Source of the DNA: an uncultured bacterium
Lineage (GTDB): Bacteria; Verrucomicrobiota; Kiritimatiellia; CAIKKV01; CALHGX01
Assembly (NCBI GenBank): GCA_938031185.1
Contig: CALHGX010000001.1
Location: forward strand, 1 to 36,249
Length of the DNA stretch: 36,249 nucleotides
Reading direction: 5' to 3'
A program made the position numbers and the translations under genes. Below are positions 1 through 7,637 of the stretch, piece by piece. The number at the start of each line of letters is the position of its first letter. Within the stretch, counting starts at the first letter, position 1. A model generated the notes under the pieces. The model saw only the letters and a program-made list of their open reading frames with translations. It searched no databases and was not told where the DNA came from.

Positions 1-174
1 GCCGAGATCCTGCCGCCCGATGGCACGTTCAACACACCAAAGGAGGCACTCGCGGAGCTGTTCAAGTACATCGAGACCGAGTACAACCGGACACGAATCC
101 ACAGTTCCCTGGGCTATCTTTCGCCGGTGGACTTCGAGAGAAAATATGCTACACGCCTACAACAAATCGCTTAG
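1..174 (+). CDS. IS3-family transposase OrfB, C-terminal fragment
   Basis: The first frame is open from base 1 to a TAG at 172-174, giving 57 residues. It contains the pattern YIETEYNRTRIHSSLGYLSP followed by VDFE. That is the hallmark C-terminus of the DDE/rve integrase-core domain of IS3-type OrfB: the tail after the catalytic Glu, with the N-x-R-x-H-S-x-L-G-Y-x-S-P signature. The catalytic DDE residues lie upstream, outside the window. The protein cuts and joins IS DNA during transposition. It is truncated only by the window edge as far as can be seen, so the full element may be intact. Confidence 0.85.
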   Translation, partial: AEILPPDGTFNTPKEALAELFKYIETEYNRTRIHSSLGYLSPVDFERKYATRLQQIA

Positions 175-206
175 CTCCCGTGGCCCACTTTTGGGGGGTA
201 GATCCA
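1..206 (+). mobile_element. Right end of an IS3-family insertion sequence
   Basis: The window opens inside an IS3-family element. The transposase tail is followed by about 30 bases that, read from the outside on the minus strand, begin TGGATCTACCCCCCAAAAG and continue with GTGGGCC. This has the form of IS3-group terminal repeats, which start with TG and carry a C-run followed by an AAAAGTGG-like block. The outer edge is placed near 206. The left end and any target duplication lie outside the window, so the boundary cannot be confirmed. Confidence 0.7.
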
Positions 207-207
207 G

Positions 208-294
208 CAGCGTCAGGGCCGACACGCCCATGGCCGCGGCGAGATCATTCACCCGCCATTCCCGCGGCTCCGCTCGCATGCGAGCCAGGATCAT
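208..294 (-). pseudogene. Possible HTH-regulator N-terminus cut by the IS
   Basis: Reading the minus strand from an ATG at 294 gives about 29 residues with the look of a DeoR-type winged-helix start: MILARMRAEPREWRV, then NDLAAAMGVSALTL. The pattern LA-x-x-x-GVS-x-x-T is typical of the first helix-turn-helix. Upstream and in frame lies MKPAERQ followed by a TAG (318-295), so the 5' end may also be damaged. The match runs out at the inferred IS edge (206), as expected if the IS inserted into or deleted this gene. It is short and could be chance similarity. Confidence 0.3.
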
Positions 295-486
295 CTACTG
301 TCGCTCGGCCGGCTTCATGAGCGATCAATACGATCCATCCGTTTAGACCATGCGTTCATTCGTAGTCGGCGTTAAGCGAACGTTCTTCTGAACGAGGGAA
401 CGACCGAGGGAAGGGACTTTGCCGCCATCGGAATATCGCCAGGCGGCACCGGCCGACACATGCCGGCCCAGGCCTCGATGGAAAGG
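295..486. other. Spacer between IS remnant and tRNA-Asp
   Basis: This stretch between the HTH-like remnant and the tRNA terminator holds no convincing gene on either strand. Short open frames exist but show no recognisable motif or ribosome-binding site. It is probably degraded flank of the IS insertion. Confidence 0.4.
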
Positions 487-518
487 AAAAGCCGCTCGCT
501 GCAATGCGACGCCGCTTT
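487..518 (-). terminator. Probable Rho-independent terminator of tRNA-Asp
   Basis: On the minus strand, 13 bases past the tRNA 3' end, AAAGCGGCGTCGC is followed by a short ATTGCA loop and GCGAGCGGCTTTT. The arms pair as a GC-rich stem with one bulge and one mismatch, and a U-rich tract follows. Position and form fit an intrinsic terminator for the tRNA transcript. The stem is imperfect. Confidence 0.45.
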
Positions 519-530
519 GCGATGGAAAAC

Positions 531-607
531 TGGCGGGAGCGACGGGACTCGAACCCGCAACAACCAGATCGACAGTCTGGGACTCTAACCGATTGAGCTA
601 CGCCCCC
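531..607 (-). tRNA. tRNA-Asp (anticodon GTC)
   Basis: A complete 77-nt cloverleaf lies on the minus strand. The 7-bp acceptor stem is GGGGGCG with CGCTCCC, with one G-U pair. The D-arm is GCTCAATCGGTTAGAGT, the anticodon stem is CCAGA/TCTGG around loop CTGTCGA, and the T-arm is GCGGGTTCGAGTCCCGT. The 3' CCA is encoded (531-533). The anticodon GTC sits at 573-571, giving aspartate (GAC/GAU codons). The gene lies in the same direction as, and downstream of, the aldehyde dehydrogenase, and next to an IS, a common situation for tRNA loci. Confidence 0.97.
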
Positions 608-683
608 GAACGGACGCGCACATGGTGCCCCATCCTTTCAGAGAAATCAACCAGAAACTGGGAAGCCGCCCGGTCGCCAAGGC

Positions 684-2045
684 TCAACCCAAAAAGAGAC
701 GCAACGCCCAGCGCACCGCCTGCCACGGTGCTCGAACCGGCGGCTCGGCAAGCCTCACGCCCCACCGCGCGTGGCGCCGCCAGACCACGCGGCGATGACT
801 GAAAGCCTCGAAGCCCGCCTCCCCATGATAGGCGCCCATGCCGCTGGCGCCCACGCCGCCAAACGGCAGACTGCGCGCCGTCACATGATTCACTGTGTCA
901 TTGACAACCAGCGCCCCCGACCGCGTTTCCTCGAGGAACCGCCGCTCGATTCCACGGTCCTTCGTGAACAAATACACGGCCAGCGGCGCAGGACGGCTCC
1001 GCAACTCCGCCAGCACATCCGACAGCCGTTCAAACGACCGCAACGGAAGAATGGGGCCGAAAATCTCCTCCTGCATCGCCAGCGCGTTAGTCGGCACGTC
1101 CCGCAAAATCGTCGGCGCCACGTAGCGGGCGTTCTCGTCCGTTGCTCCGCCGTGCGCCACGCGGCCCTGCGAAAGGCATTCGCGCAAACGCTTGAAATGG
1201 CCCGCATGCACGATCCGCCCGAAATCGGCGCTGCGCTTCGGATCGGGCCCGTAGAACCGAACAATGGCGCGCTTAAGCGCCTCCTCCAGCGCCGGCAGCA
1301 CGGCCGCATGCGCCCAGACGAAGTCCGGCGCCACGCACGTTTGCCCCGCATTGAGGAACTTTCCCCACGCGATGCGGCGGGCCGCCGTCTCTACCTCCGC
1401 GTCCTCACAGACGACGCAGGGGCACTTGCCTCCAAGCTCCAGAATAACCGGTGCCGGCCCTTCCGCCGCCGCCCGCGCCACCCGCCGACCCACACGCAAA
1501 CTACCCGTGAAAAACACAATGTCGGGCTTCGCCTCCAACAGCGCCTGCGCGATGTCGGGACCGCCGTTGATCACTCGCACATATTCGCCGGGAAACGTCT
1601 CTTCGACCAACCGCTCCACCGCGCCCGCCGTGTGCGGCGCCGACTCCGAAGGTTTCAACACCGCGCAGTTGCCGGCCGCCAACGCGCTGACCAACGGCGA
1701 AAACAGCAACTGGAACGGGAAGTTCCACGGTCCGATGATGAGCGCCACACCATACGGCTCAGGCTGCACCCAGGCCGCCGCCGGCCGGAACACCAACGGC
1801 ACTGCTCGGCGGCGCAGCCGCATCCATCTCTCAAGGTGGCGCAGCGCGTAACGAATGTCCCCGAGCACAAAGCCGATTTCCGAGGCATAGGCTTCCACGG
1901 TCGACTTGCCCAGATCGAGACGCAGCGCCTCCAACAGCCGCGCCTCATGCCGGGCAATGGCATCCGACAGCGCCCGCAACTGACGCCGGCGGAACGACGC
2001 TTCACGCGGGCCGCCGGCCTGAAAGAACCGGCGGGCGCTTTCCAT
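684..2045 (-). CDS. Class 3 (ALDH3-type) fatty/terpenoid aldehyde dehydrogenase
   Basis: The 453-residue protein has the usual length of ALDH3 enzymes, which oxidise medium/long-chain or apocarotenoid aldehydes to acids with NAD(P)+. Visible motifs are GPWNFPFQLL (Asn108, oxyanion hole), FFTGS (cofactor loop), ILELGGK (Glu203, general base) and LNAGQTCVAPDF (nucleophile Cys237). EEIFGPILP and the C-terminal LPFGGVGASGMGAYHG also fit. The frame stays open far upstream, but ATG 2045 (MESARRFF) fits the family N-terminus and leaves room for a shared divergent promoter. The C-terminus ends in a basic/hydrophobic tail (VRWALRLFLG), reminiscent of the membrane anchors of some ALDH3 proteins. Divergence from the crt-like trio suggests oxidation of a carotenoid aldehyde, the step done by AldH in staphyloxanthin synthesis. 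The family is clear; the substrate is inferred. Confidence 0.85.
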   Translation of the reverse strand: MESARRFFQAGGPREASFRRRQLRALSDAIARHEARLLEALRLDLGKSTVEAYASEIGFVLGDIRYALRHLERWMRLRRRAVPLVFRPAAAWVQPEPYGVALIIGPWNFPFQLLFSPLVSALAAGNCAVLKPSESAPHTAGAVERLVEETFPGEYVRVINGGPDIAQALLEAKPDIVFFTGSLRVGRRVARAAAEGPAPVILELGGKCPCVVCEDAEVETAARRIAWGKFLNAGQTCVAPDFVWAHAAVLPALEEALKRAIVRFYGPDPKRSADFGRIVHAGHFKRLRECLSQGRVAHGGATDENARYVAPTILRDVPTNALAMQEEIFGPILPLRSFERLSDVLAELRSRPAPLAVYLFTKDRGIERRFLEETRSGALVVNDTVNHVTARSLPFGGVGASGMGAYHGEAGFEAFSHRRVVWRRHARWGVRLAEPPVRAPWQAVRWALRLFLG

Positions 2046-2069
2046 CGATGCGGCCGTTTGCACGAGCAC

Positions 2070-2098
2070 AGGTAATCTCAGTTCGCTATTGAGGTCAA
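2070..2098 (-). promoter_or_regulatory. Candidate promoter for the aldehyde dehydrogenase
   Basis: On the minus strand, TTGACC (2098-2093), a 17-base spacer and TTACCT (2075-2070) lie 24 bases before the ALDH ATG. The -35 is good and the -10 poor. It overlaps the -35 of the opposing crt promoter, so the two would compete for polymerase. Confidence 0.3.
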
Positions 2099-2117
2099 GC
2101 CGCGGCGGCAGTAAAGT
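2089..2117 (+). promoter_or_regulatory. Candidate sigma70 promoter of the crt-like operon
   Basis: TTGAGG (2089-2094), exactly 17 bases, then TAAAGT (2112-2117), predicting a start near 2124 and a leader of about 45 nt before the ATG at 2169. It overlaps the opposing ALDH promoter candidate, a layout that would co-ordinate the two transcription units. Confidence 0.5.
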
Positions 2118-2168
2118 CAGGCCGGCTTGCGGGAACTGACTTCTGCGCCGCCGCAGGCCAAGCACGCC

Positions 2169-3659
2169 ATGAGCACGGACCGCAGAAAACACGTTCTGGT
2201 GGTCGGCGCCGGGCTCGGCGGCATTTCGGCCGCCATTTCCCTGCGGCAGGCCGGCTACCGCGTGACCGTCCTGGAAAAGAACGCCCATCTTGGCGGAAAA
2301 TTGAACGAGCTGCGGGCCCAAGGATTCACCTTTGACCTCGGCCCTTCCATCCTAACGATGCCCCACATCTTTGAACGCCTCTTCACGGGGGCGGGGCGGC
2401 GAATGGCGGACTATATTTCCATCCGCCCGCTGCGGCCGCACTGGCGCAATTTCTTCGAGGACGGCGTGGCGCTGAATCTATACCCCGAGCCCGAGCGTCA
2501 ACGAGCGGAACTCGAAAAGATCGGCGAAGATCCCCATCGGTTCGCGCGGTTTCTCGATTATGCCAACCGCCTGTTCGACCTGATCAATTTTGGCTATTTC
2601 GAACAAGGCCTCGACACCTTCGGCGAATTCACCCGCTGCTACGGGCTGCGGCGCTTCCCTCAGTTCGATCTGCTGCGGACAATGCACGACGGCGTTGCCC
2701 GCCATCTGCGCGAACCGCATGTGCGCGATATGATGGATTTTTTCATCAAATATGTCGGCTCCTCCGCCTACCGCGCCCCGGCCTTCATGAACTGCCTGCC
2801 AGCAGTGCAGTTCCGACATGATCTCTGGTACGTGGATGGCGGCCTATACGGCCTCGCGCGCGGGCTGGCATGCCTGATGGCCGAGCTCGAAATCTCCGTC
2901 CACCTGGAAACGGAGGTTGCCCAACTGCGGACGGAGGGTCGGCGCGTCACCGGCGCCGTCACGCGGGACGGCACCTTTCACCCCGCCGACATTGTGGTCT
3001 CCAACATGGAGGTGATTCCCGCCTACCGCCGCTTGCTGGGCGAGAGCGACCACTTCTTTCATTCCCTGCGGCGTTTTGCGCCCGCCTGCTCCGGGTTGGT
3101 GATAGACCTCGGACTCGACCGCACCTATCCCCAACTGGCGCACCACAACTTCTTCCACTCCAAGGACCAACGCCGCCATTTCGATCATGTGTTTCGTAAG
3201 GGGCTCCTGCCCGACGATCCCACCGTTTATGTCGTGGCCGCCTCCCGAAGCGACCCGTCCGTGGCCCCGCCGGGCTGCGACGGCTTGAAGATTCTGCCCC
3301 ATATCCCGCCGCTGGACGAAAAGAATCCGGTGGCGCCCGAGCAATATCTGGCCCTCAAGGACCGGGTGCTGGCCAAGCTCGAACGGATGGGGCTGCAGGA
3401 CCTTCGCCGCCACATCGTGTTCGAACACTTCTGGACACCGCACGACATCGAACGGATGTACTACTCCAACCGCGGCGCCATTTACGGCGTCGTGGTGGAC
3501 CGCTGGAAAAACCTCGGCTTCAAAGCGCCCAAACACAGCGCGAAATACGACAACCTGTTCTTTGTCGGCGGCTCCGTCAATCCGGGCGGCGGCATGCCGA
3601 TGGTGGTTTTGAGCGGACAGAACGCCGCCCGCGCCATTACGCAATGGGATCGCTCCTGA
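2169..3659 (+). CDS. CrtI-family carotenoid desaturase/oxidase (CrtN/CrtP-like)
   Basis: The 496-residue FAD flavoprotein opens with the dinucleotide-binding fold HVLVVGAGLGGISAAISL, with VTVLEK and LGGKL closing it. The C-terminal signature NLFFVGGSVNPGGGMPM continues into VVLSGQNAA. These are diagnostic of phytoene/diapophytoene desaturases and of the related CrtP oxidase, which makes a terminal aldehyde. Length matches S. aureus CrtN (502) and CrtP (497). An upstream TTG (2127) extends the frame, but ATG 2169 places the FAD motif at the normal distance from the N-terminus. No phytoene or dehydrosqualene synthase is in the window, so precursor supply must be elsewhere. Because the next two genes resemble CrtQ and CrtO and an aldehyde dehydrogenase diverges, a CrtP-type role is more likely than plain desaturation. 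Sequence reading alone cannot separate CrtN, CrtP and CrtI. The gene overlaps the next at its stop codon. Confidence 0.85.
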   Translation: MSTDRRKHVLVVGAGLGGISAAISLRQAGYRVTVLEKNAHLGGKLNELRAQGFTFDLGPSILTMPHIFERLFTGAGRRMADYISIRPLRPHWRNFFEDGVALNLYPEPERQRAELEKIGEDPHRFARFLDYANRLFDLINFGYFEQGLDTFGEFTRCYGLRRFPQFDLLRTMHDGVARHLREPHVRDMMDFFIKYVGSSAYRAPAFMNCLPAVQFRHDLWYVDGGLYGLARGLACLMAELEISVHLETEVAQLRTEGRRVTGAVTRDGTFHPADIVVSNMEVIPAYRRLLGESDHFFHSLRRFAPACSGLVIDLGLDRTYPQLAHHNFFHSKDQRRHFDHVFRKGLLPDDPTVYVVAASRSDPSVAPPGCDGLKILPHIPPLDEKNPVAPEQYLALKDRVLAKLERMGLQDLRRHIVFEHFWTPHDIERMYYSNRGAIYGVVVDRWKNLGFKAPKHSAKYDNLFFVGGSVNPGGGMPMVVLSGQNAARAITQWDRS

Positions 3660-4789
3660 TGCTGCTTGTTGTTGCGCTCGGCCTTTGCTGGCTGGCCGGC
3701 CTGCTTTTTGTGGGGCGTATTCGCCTGTGCGGCCAAGGGAGGAACGCCGCCTCTTCGCCCTCGCCGGCCCCGGCGCATGTTTCCGTGATCATCCCGGCGC
3801 GAAACGAGGCCCATCGCCTTCCACGGCTTTTGGCATCGCTCGCCCGTTGCGCGCAAAACAGGCGCGAAGTGTTGGTCGTGGACGACGCCTCCACCGACGA
3901 TACCGCGAAGGTGGCCGCTGCGGCCGGCGCGCGCGTGCTGCAGGCGCCACCGCTGCCGCCCGGCTGGCGGGGCAAGGCCTGGGCCTGCCATCATGGAGCT
4001 AACGCCGCCTCCGGCAACTTGCTCCTCTTCCTTGACGCAGACACCTGGTTCGAACCAGACGGCTGGAACACTCTGCTCTCCGAGTGGGCTCGCGAGCCCG
4101 CTGGCGCGTTGTCGATTCTGCCCTTTCATTGGACGAGGAAGCCGTATGAGCAGTTGTCGGCCTTTTTCCATCTACTGATGGGCGCCGGAACAGGCGCCTT
4201 CCAATGGGGCCGCTCTCGTCCGCATGGCCTGTTTGGCCCCTGCCTCCTCATTGAGCGCGATGTCTATGAGGCCGTCGGCGGCCATGAGGCCGTTCGTCGC
4301 TGCGTTCTGGAGCACCTGGTCTTGGGACGCCGGTTGGCGGCCGCCGGCATCCCCTGTCGCGCCGTGGCGGGCCGCGGCTGTCTGGCCACCAGAATGTATC
4401 CGGATGGCATCTCCGACCTGTGCTCCGGCTGGAGCAAGGCCTTTCTCTCCGGCACACGCGGCGCGCCAACAGCCTTGTTGTGCGGCCTTTTTTGCTGGCT
4501 TACGGGCGCCGCCGGCACGGCTCTCTTCCTCCTCTTCACATGGCCATGGCCCGCCGCCGGAATACGACTCGCTGCAGTGGCCCTTTATACCGCTTATGCC
4601 GTGCAAATCGGCTGTTTCCTGCGCCGCCTCGGACAGTATCACTGGCTGACGGCGTTGCTGTATCCTGCGCCCCTGCTGTTTTTCTTCGTTCTCAACGCCC
4701 ACGCCGCCCTCCGCTCGTGGCGGGGCCGCCCGGCAACCTGGAAGAATCGCCCCATCCAAGAAGCCCGGGAAGAAGAATCACCATGCTGA
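3659..4789 (+). CDS. crtQ: CrtQ-like family 2 glycosyltransferase
   Basis: A GT2 enzyme of 376 residues. An N-terminal membrane segment (about residues 1-20) precedes the GT-A domain: VSVIIPARNEAHRLPRLLAS, VLVVDDASTDDT, then FLDADTWFEP carrying the DxD metal/UDP-sugar site. Two to three hydrophobic helices lie in the last 120 residues (LLCGLFCWLTGAAGTALFLL and following). This layout matches 4,4'-diaponeurosporenoate glycosyltransferase, which puts glucose on the carboxyl end of a C30 carotenoid. The start chosen is the ATG overlapping the previous stop as TGATG, with GGGA upstream; an in-frame ATG at 3644 would add five residues and lacks a ribosome site. The stop overlaps crtO by 7 bases. 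Function depends on context, since hopanoid- or other lipid-linked GT2 enzymes look similar. Confidence 0.75.
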   Translation: MLLVVALGLCWLAGLLFVGRIRLCGQGRNAASSPSPAPAHVSVIIPARNEAHRLPRLLASLARCAQNRREVLVVDDASTDDTAKVAAAAGARVLQAPPLPPGWRGKAWACHHGANAASGNLLLFLDADTWFEPDGWNTLLSEWAREPAGALSILPFHWTRKPYEQLSAFFHLLMGAGTGAFQWGRSRPHGLFGPCLLIERDVYEAVGGHEAVRRCVLEHLVLGRRLAAAGIPCRAVAGRGCLATRMYPDGISDLCSGWSKAFLSGTRGAPTALLCGLFCWLTGAAGTALFLLFTWPWPAAGIRLAAVALYTAYAVQIGCFLRRLGQYHWLTALLYPAPLLFFFVLNAHAALRSWRGRPATWKNRPIQEAREEESPC

Positions 4790-5274
4790 TCCACCTGTCT
4801 ATTCCGTGGCTGATCGCGGTCAACGTGGTGGCCTGGCCCGTCTTTCACCTCGGCATCGCCTGGCTGGCCACTCGAGTGCCCACCCATTGGTTCGATCCCT
4901 CGAGTCCGCTTTATCGTATCCGACCTTGGGAGCGCGGCGGCAGCGTGTATGAGCGGATGGGGGTCCGGCGATGGAAAAAATGGCTGCCTGATGGAGCGGC
5001 TTGGTTTCGCGGAGGCTTCCCCAAACGAGCGCTGGCCTCCGCCGATGCAGAATACCGCCGCCGCTTTCTCATCGAGACCTGCCGGGGCGAATGGGCGCAT
5101 TGGATGCAGATTCTGTCGGCTGCCCTGTTTTTTCTCTGGAACCCCTGGTCGTTGGGTCTCGTGATGGTGGCCTATGCCCTTGCCGCCAACATGCCCTGCA
5201 TCATCGCGCAGCGTTTCAACCGCATTCGCCTTGCCCGCTCGCTTGGCGCCACAGCCCTACACGCCTCGGCCTGA
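4783..5274 (+). CDS. crtO: CrtO-like glycosyl-carotenoid acyltransferase
   Basis: A 163-residue membrane protein, nearly the length of S. aureus CrtO (165), which esterifies the glucose C6 of glycosyl-diaponeurosporenoate with a fatty acid. Hydrophobic segments flank residues 1-29 (LIHLSIPWLIAVNVVAWPVF) and about 108-135. Between them is the family's characteristic block: RIRPWERGGSVYERMGVRRW, then KKWLPDG, GGFPKRAL, and RFLIETCRGEWAHW. The region around ET-x-R-x-E-x-x-H is the likely catalytic/lipid-facing part. The start ATG overlaps the end of crtQ, with a GGGAAGAAG purine run just upstream. It is the last gene of the trio, and 89 bases with a new promoter separate it from pfp. CrtO homologues are uncommon outside carotenoid loci, so it is strong context evidence for a pigment pathway. 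Confidence 0.75.
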   Translation: MLIHLSIPWLIAVNVVAWPVFHLGIAWLATRVPTHWFDPSSPLYRIRPWERGGSVYERMGVRRWKKWLPDGAAWFRGGFPKRALASADAEYRRRFLIETCRGEWAHWMQILSAALFFLWNPWSLGLVMVAYALAANMPCIIAQRFNRIRLARSLGATALHASA

Positions 5275-5284
5275 TCTGCGCCCG

Positions 5285-5313
5285 TTGCTTTGCCGGTGCG
5301 TTACGGGTATAGT
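5285..5313 (+). promoter_or_regulatory. Sigma70-like promoter of pfp
   Basis: TTGCTT (5285-5290), exactly 17 bases, TATAGT (5308-5313). The predicted start is near 5320, giving a leader of about 44 nt that contains a GGGG-rich ribosome site (AAAGGGGTAAACTC) before the pfp ATG. It is one of the best consensus matches in the window. Confidence 0.6.
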
Positions 5314-5363
5314 GCTCCCGCCAATCCGTTCAAGGTTTCCAACGGGGGCAAAGGGGTAAACTC

Positions 5364-6650
5364 ATGGCGAAAAACGTGATCGTGGCGCAATCGGGCGGGC
5401 CGTCGCCCGTCATCAACAACTCGCTGCGCGGCGTCATCGAAGCCTGCCGCGCCTATCCGAACGACTTCGGCATCATCTATGGCGCCTGGCACGGCATCGA
5501 AGGCGTGCTCAAGGAGGAACTGCTCGATCTGTCCGCACAACCGGAAAAAGAAATCGCCCTGCTGGCCACCACCCCCGCCGCCGGCTCGATCGGCACCTGC
5601 CGCTACAAGCTCAAGGAAAAGCAGAAAAAGGACTTCGCCCGGGTCGTCGAAGTCTTCAAGGCGCACAACATCGGCTGGTTCTTTTACATCGGCGGCAACG
5701 ACTCCATGGACACGGCGAACAAAATCAGCCGCGTCGCGGCGGAGCAGGGTCTCGAATTGGTGGCCACCGGCGTGCCGAAGACCATTGACAATGATGTGGG
5801 CGATTCAGAATTCCAGCTTATTGATCACACGCCGGGCTATGGTTCGGTGGCCCGCTACTGGGCCTGCTGCATTCAAAACGCCAACGAGGAAAACGAAGGC
5901 TCCTGCCCTGCCGACCCCGTGTTGGTCATGCAGATCATGGGCCGGAAAATCGGCTACATTCCGGCGGCCGCCCGACTGGCCGACCCCGAGCGCCGCATGC
6001 CGCTGCAAATCTACATGCCGGAAAGCGGTCTGACGCTTGACAACCTGTGCGACCTCGTCAACGACCAACTCCGCCGCAGCGGCCGTTGCCTGGTGGCGCT
6101 AAGCGAAGGGTTCGACGTGGGAGACATCGGCGCGCGGCGCGACAGCTTTGGCCATGTGGAGTTCGGGGCCAGCGACTTGACGGCGCAGCAGGTGGTGATC
6201 AGCCACCTCAACCGCCGCGGACTGGCCGCCCGCGGCGCCGCGCGTGGTCAGATGCCCGGCACCGACCAGCGCTCCTCGATTCTGCTGGCCTCCACGGTGG
6301 ACCTGGAGGAGGCGTACCAGGTGGGCCGCCATGCGGTGGAAATTGCGCGGCGCGACGGCAACGGCTGGATGGCCACTTTGCTGCGTGTGCCCGGTCCACA
6401 GTATGCCATCCGCTATGACAAGGCGCCCTTGGAGAAGGTCGCCAACAGCGAACGGACATTCCCCAAACAATGGCTCGCGCCGAACAAGGTGGACGTCACG
6501 GACGATTTCATCAGTTATGCGCGGCCCCTGATCGGCGAGGAGTGGGTGCGCGTGCCGCTGGAAAACGGACTGCAGCGGTTCGCGCGGTTGAAACGAATTT
6601 TCGCTCCCCAGCGTTGCGCGCCGTATGCGCCGGAAGCATACACCTCGTAA
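5364..6650 (+). CDS. pfp: 6-phosphofructokinase, PPi-dependent type
   Basis: A cytoplasmic glycolytic enzyme of 428 residues interconverting fructose-6-phosphate and fructose-1,6-bisphosphate. Motifs include VIVAQSGGPSPVINNSLRG (phosphate-binding loop), YIGGNDSMDTANKIS (residues 110-114 GGNDS) and GVPKTIDNDV (138-144), then DHTPGYGSVARY and MGRKIGYI. In this superfamily, an acidic/amide residue in place of the second Gly of GGDGS, plus Lys in PKTIDND, is associated with pyrophosphate rather than ATP as phosphoryl donor. Here that position is Asn, a variant of the usual GGDDS, so donor specificity is likely but not certain. Length fits the 400-440-residue PPi group. It is transcribed alone from its own promoter, and a new promoter candidate precedes hisG. 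Confidence 0.88.
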   Translation: MAKNVIVAQSGGPSPVINNSLRGVIEACRAYPNDFGIIYGAWHGIEGVLKEELLDLSAQPEKEIALLATTPAAGSIGTCRYKLKEKQKKDFARVVEVFKAHNIGWFFYIGGNDSMDTANKISRVAAEQGLELVATGVPKTIDNDVGDSEFQLIDHTPGYGSVARYWACCIQNANEENEGSCPADPVLVMQIMGRKIGYIPAAARLADPERRMPLQIYMPESGLTLDNLCDLVNDQLRRSGRCLVALSEGFDVGDIGARRDSFGHVEFGASDLTAQQVVISHLNRRGLAARGAARGQMPGTDQRSSILLASTVDLEEAYQVGRHAVEIARRDGNGWMATLLRVPGPQYAIRYDKAPLEKVANSERTFPKQWLAPNKVDVTDDFISYARPLIGEEWVRVPLENGLQRFARLKRIFAPQRCAPYAPEAYTS

Positions 6651-6688
6651 CCCCGCCAAGGAGCGCGCCGCCAGCCAACGCAATTCTA

Positions 6689-6716
6689 TGGACATCCGCA
6701 CCCTTTTTCCGATAGA
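6689..6716 (+). promoter_or_regulatory. Candidate promoter of hisG
   Basis: TGGACA (6689-6694), 16 bases, GATAGA (6711-6716). The -35 differs from consensus at one base and the -10 is moderate. The predicted leader is about 30 nt and carries GAAAGGGAA before the hisG ATG. No attenuator-like His-rich leader peptide is visible. Confidence 0.35.
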
Positions 6717-6752
6717 AAGCCACGTTCGGCGCAGGCGAAAGGGAATTTCTCT

Positions 6753-7625
6753 ATGAACAAACTAGTGCTGGGTCTGCCGAAGGGAAGCCTTCAGGAGGCC
6801 ACCTTTTCCATGCTGCAAAAGGCGGGCTTCAAGGTCACCGCCGGCGCTCGCTCCTATGCGCCCAACGTGGATGACAAGGAAATCGAAGCTCGCCTCCTGC
6901 GCGCGCAGGAGATCAGCCGCTACGTTGAACACGGCGCCCTGGACGCCGGCATCACCGGTTATGACTGGATCCAGGAAAATGGCTCGAACGTGCGCGAGGT
7001 GGCCGATCTGATCTACGCCAAACAGGGGCTGCGGCCAGTCCGGTGGGTTGTGGCCGTGCACAACGATTCGACCATCCGCGAGGTGAAAGACTTGGCCGGA
7101 AAACGCATTGCCACGGAGGCCGTGGGACTGACGCGCCGCTTTCTGGCCCAGCATGGCATCGAAGCGGAAGTGGAGTTTTCCTGGGGCGCCACGGAAGCCA
7201 AGGTGCCCGAACTGGTGGACGCCATCGTGGAGCTGACCGAGACCGGCTCCTCGCTCCGGGCCAACAACCTACGGATTGTGGCCGAGGTGCTGCAGTCTAC
7301 CACCAAACTCATCGCCAATCACGCGGCGTGGGCCGACGCCTGGAAACGACGCAAGATCGAGCAGATCGCCTTGCTGCTGCGCGGCGCCCTGACCGCGGAA
7401 ACCCGTGTGCTACTAAAAATGAACGCGCCGGCGGACAAGATTGATTCCGTGGCCCGCATTTTGCCCGCACTGCACGCTCCGACCATCAATCCGCTTTCCT
7501 CAGGCGGATGGTGCGCCGTCGAATCCGTGGTGGAGGAACGCGTCGTGCGGGAAATCATTCCTGAATTGAAACGTGCCGGCGCCGAGGGCATTATCGAAAT
7601 ACCGTTGAACAAGGTGATTCCGTAG
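6753..7625 (+). CDS. hisG: ATP phosphoribosyltransferase, long form
   Basis: This is the first enzyme of histidine synthesis: ATP + PRPP to phosphoribosyl-ATP. The 290-residue length and a C-terminal extension (about 212-290, ending IEIPLNKVIP) mark the hexameric long form, which carries its own histidine-binding ACT-like domain. It therefore should not need HisZ. Motifs are LGLPKGSLQEATFSMLQKAG (N-terminus), DAGITGYDWI, and ELTETGSSLRANNLRIV, which corresponds to the PRPP-binding loop region with its Glu-Thr-Gly-Ser. No other his gene is in the window. It starts an apparent operon: 12 bases to the bS22-like gene, then a TPR lipoprotein and a GT4 enzyme. Confidence 0.95.
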   Translation: MNKLVLGLPKGSLQEATFSMLQKAGFKVTAGARSYAPNVDDKEIEARLLRAQEISRYVEHGALDAGITGYDWIQENGSNVREVADLIYAKQGLRPVRWVVAVHNDSTIREVKDLAGKRIATEAVGLTRRFLAQHGIEAEVEFSWGATEAKVPELVDAIVELTETGSSLRANNLRIVAEVLQSTTKLIANHAAWADAWKRRKIEQIALLLRGALTAETRVLLKMNAPADKIDSVARILPALHAPTINPLSSGGWCAVESVVEERVVREIIPELKRAGAEGIIEIPLNKVIP

Positions 7626-7637
7626 GAGGAGAAACGA

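Noticed and set aside
771-2075. A 434-codon plus-strand frame over the aldehyde dehydrogenase
   Set aside because: It is rich in Arg, His and Gln with no motif, and lies antisense to an ALDH with all catalytic residues.
2127-2168. TTG start extending the CrtI-like protein by 14 residues
   Set aside because: The family places the FAD motif within about 10 residues of the N-terminus; ATG 2169 fits and TTG has no ribosome site. Leaderless use of the TTG, close to the predicted transcript start, cannot be fully excluded.
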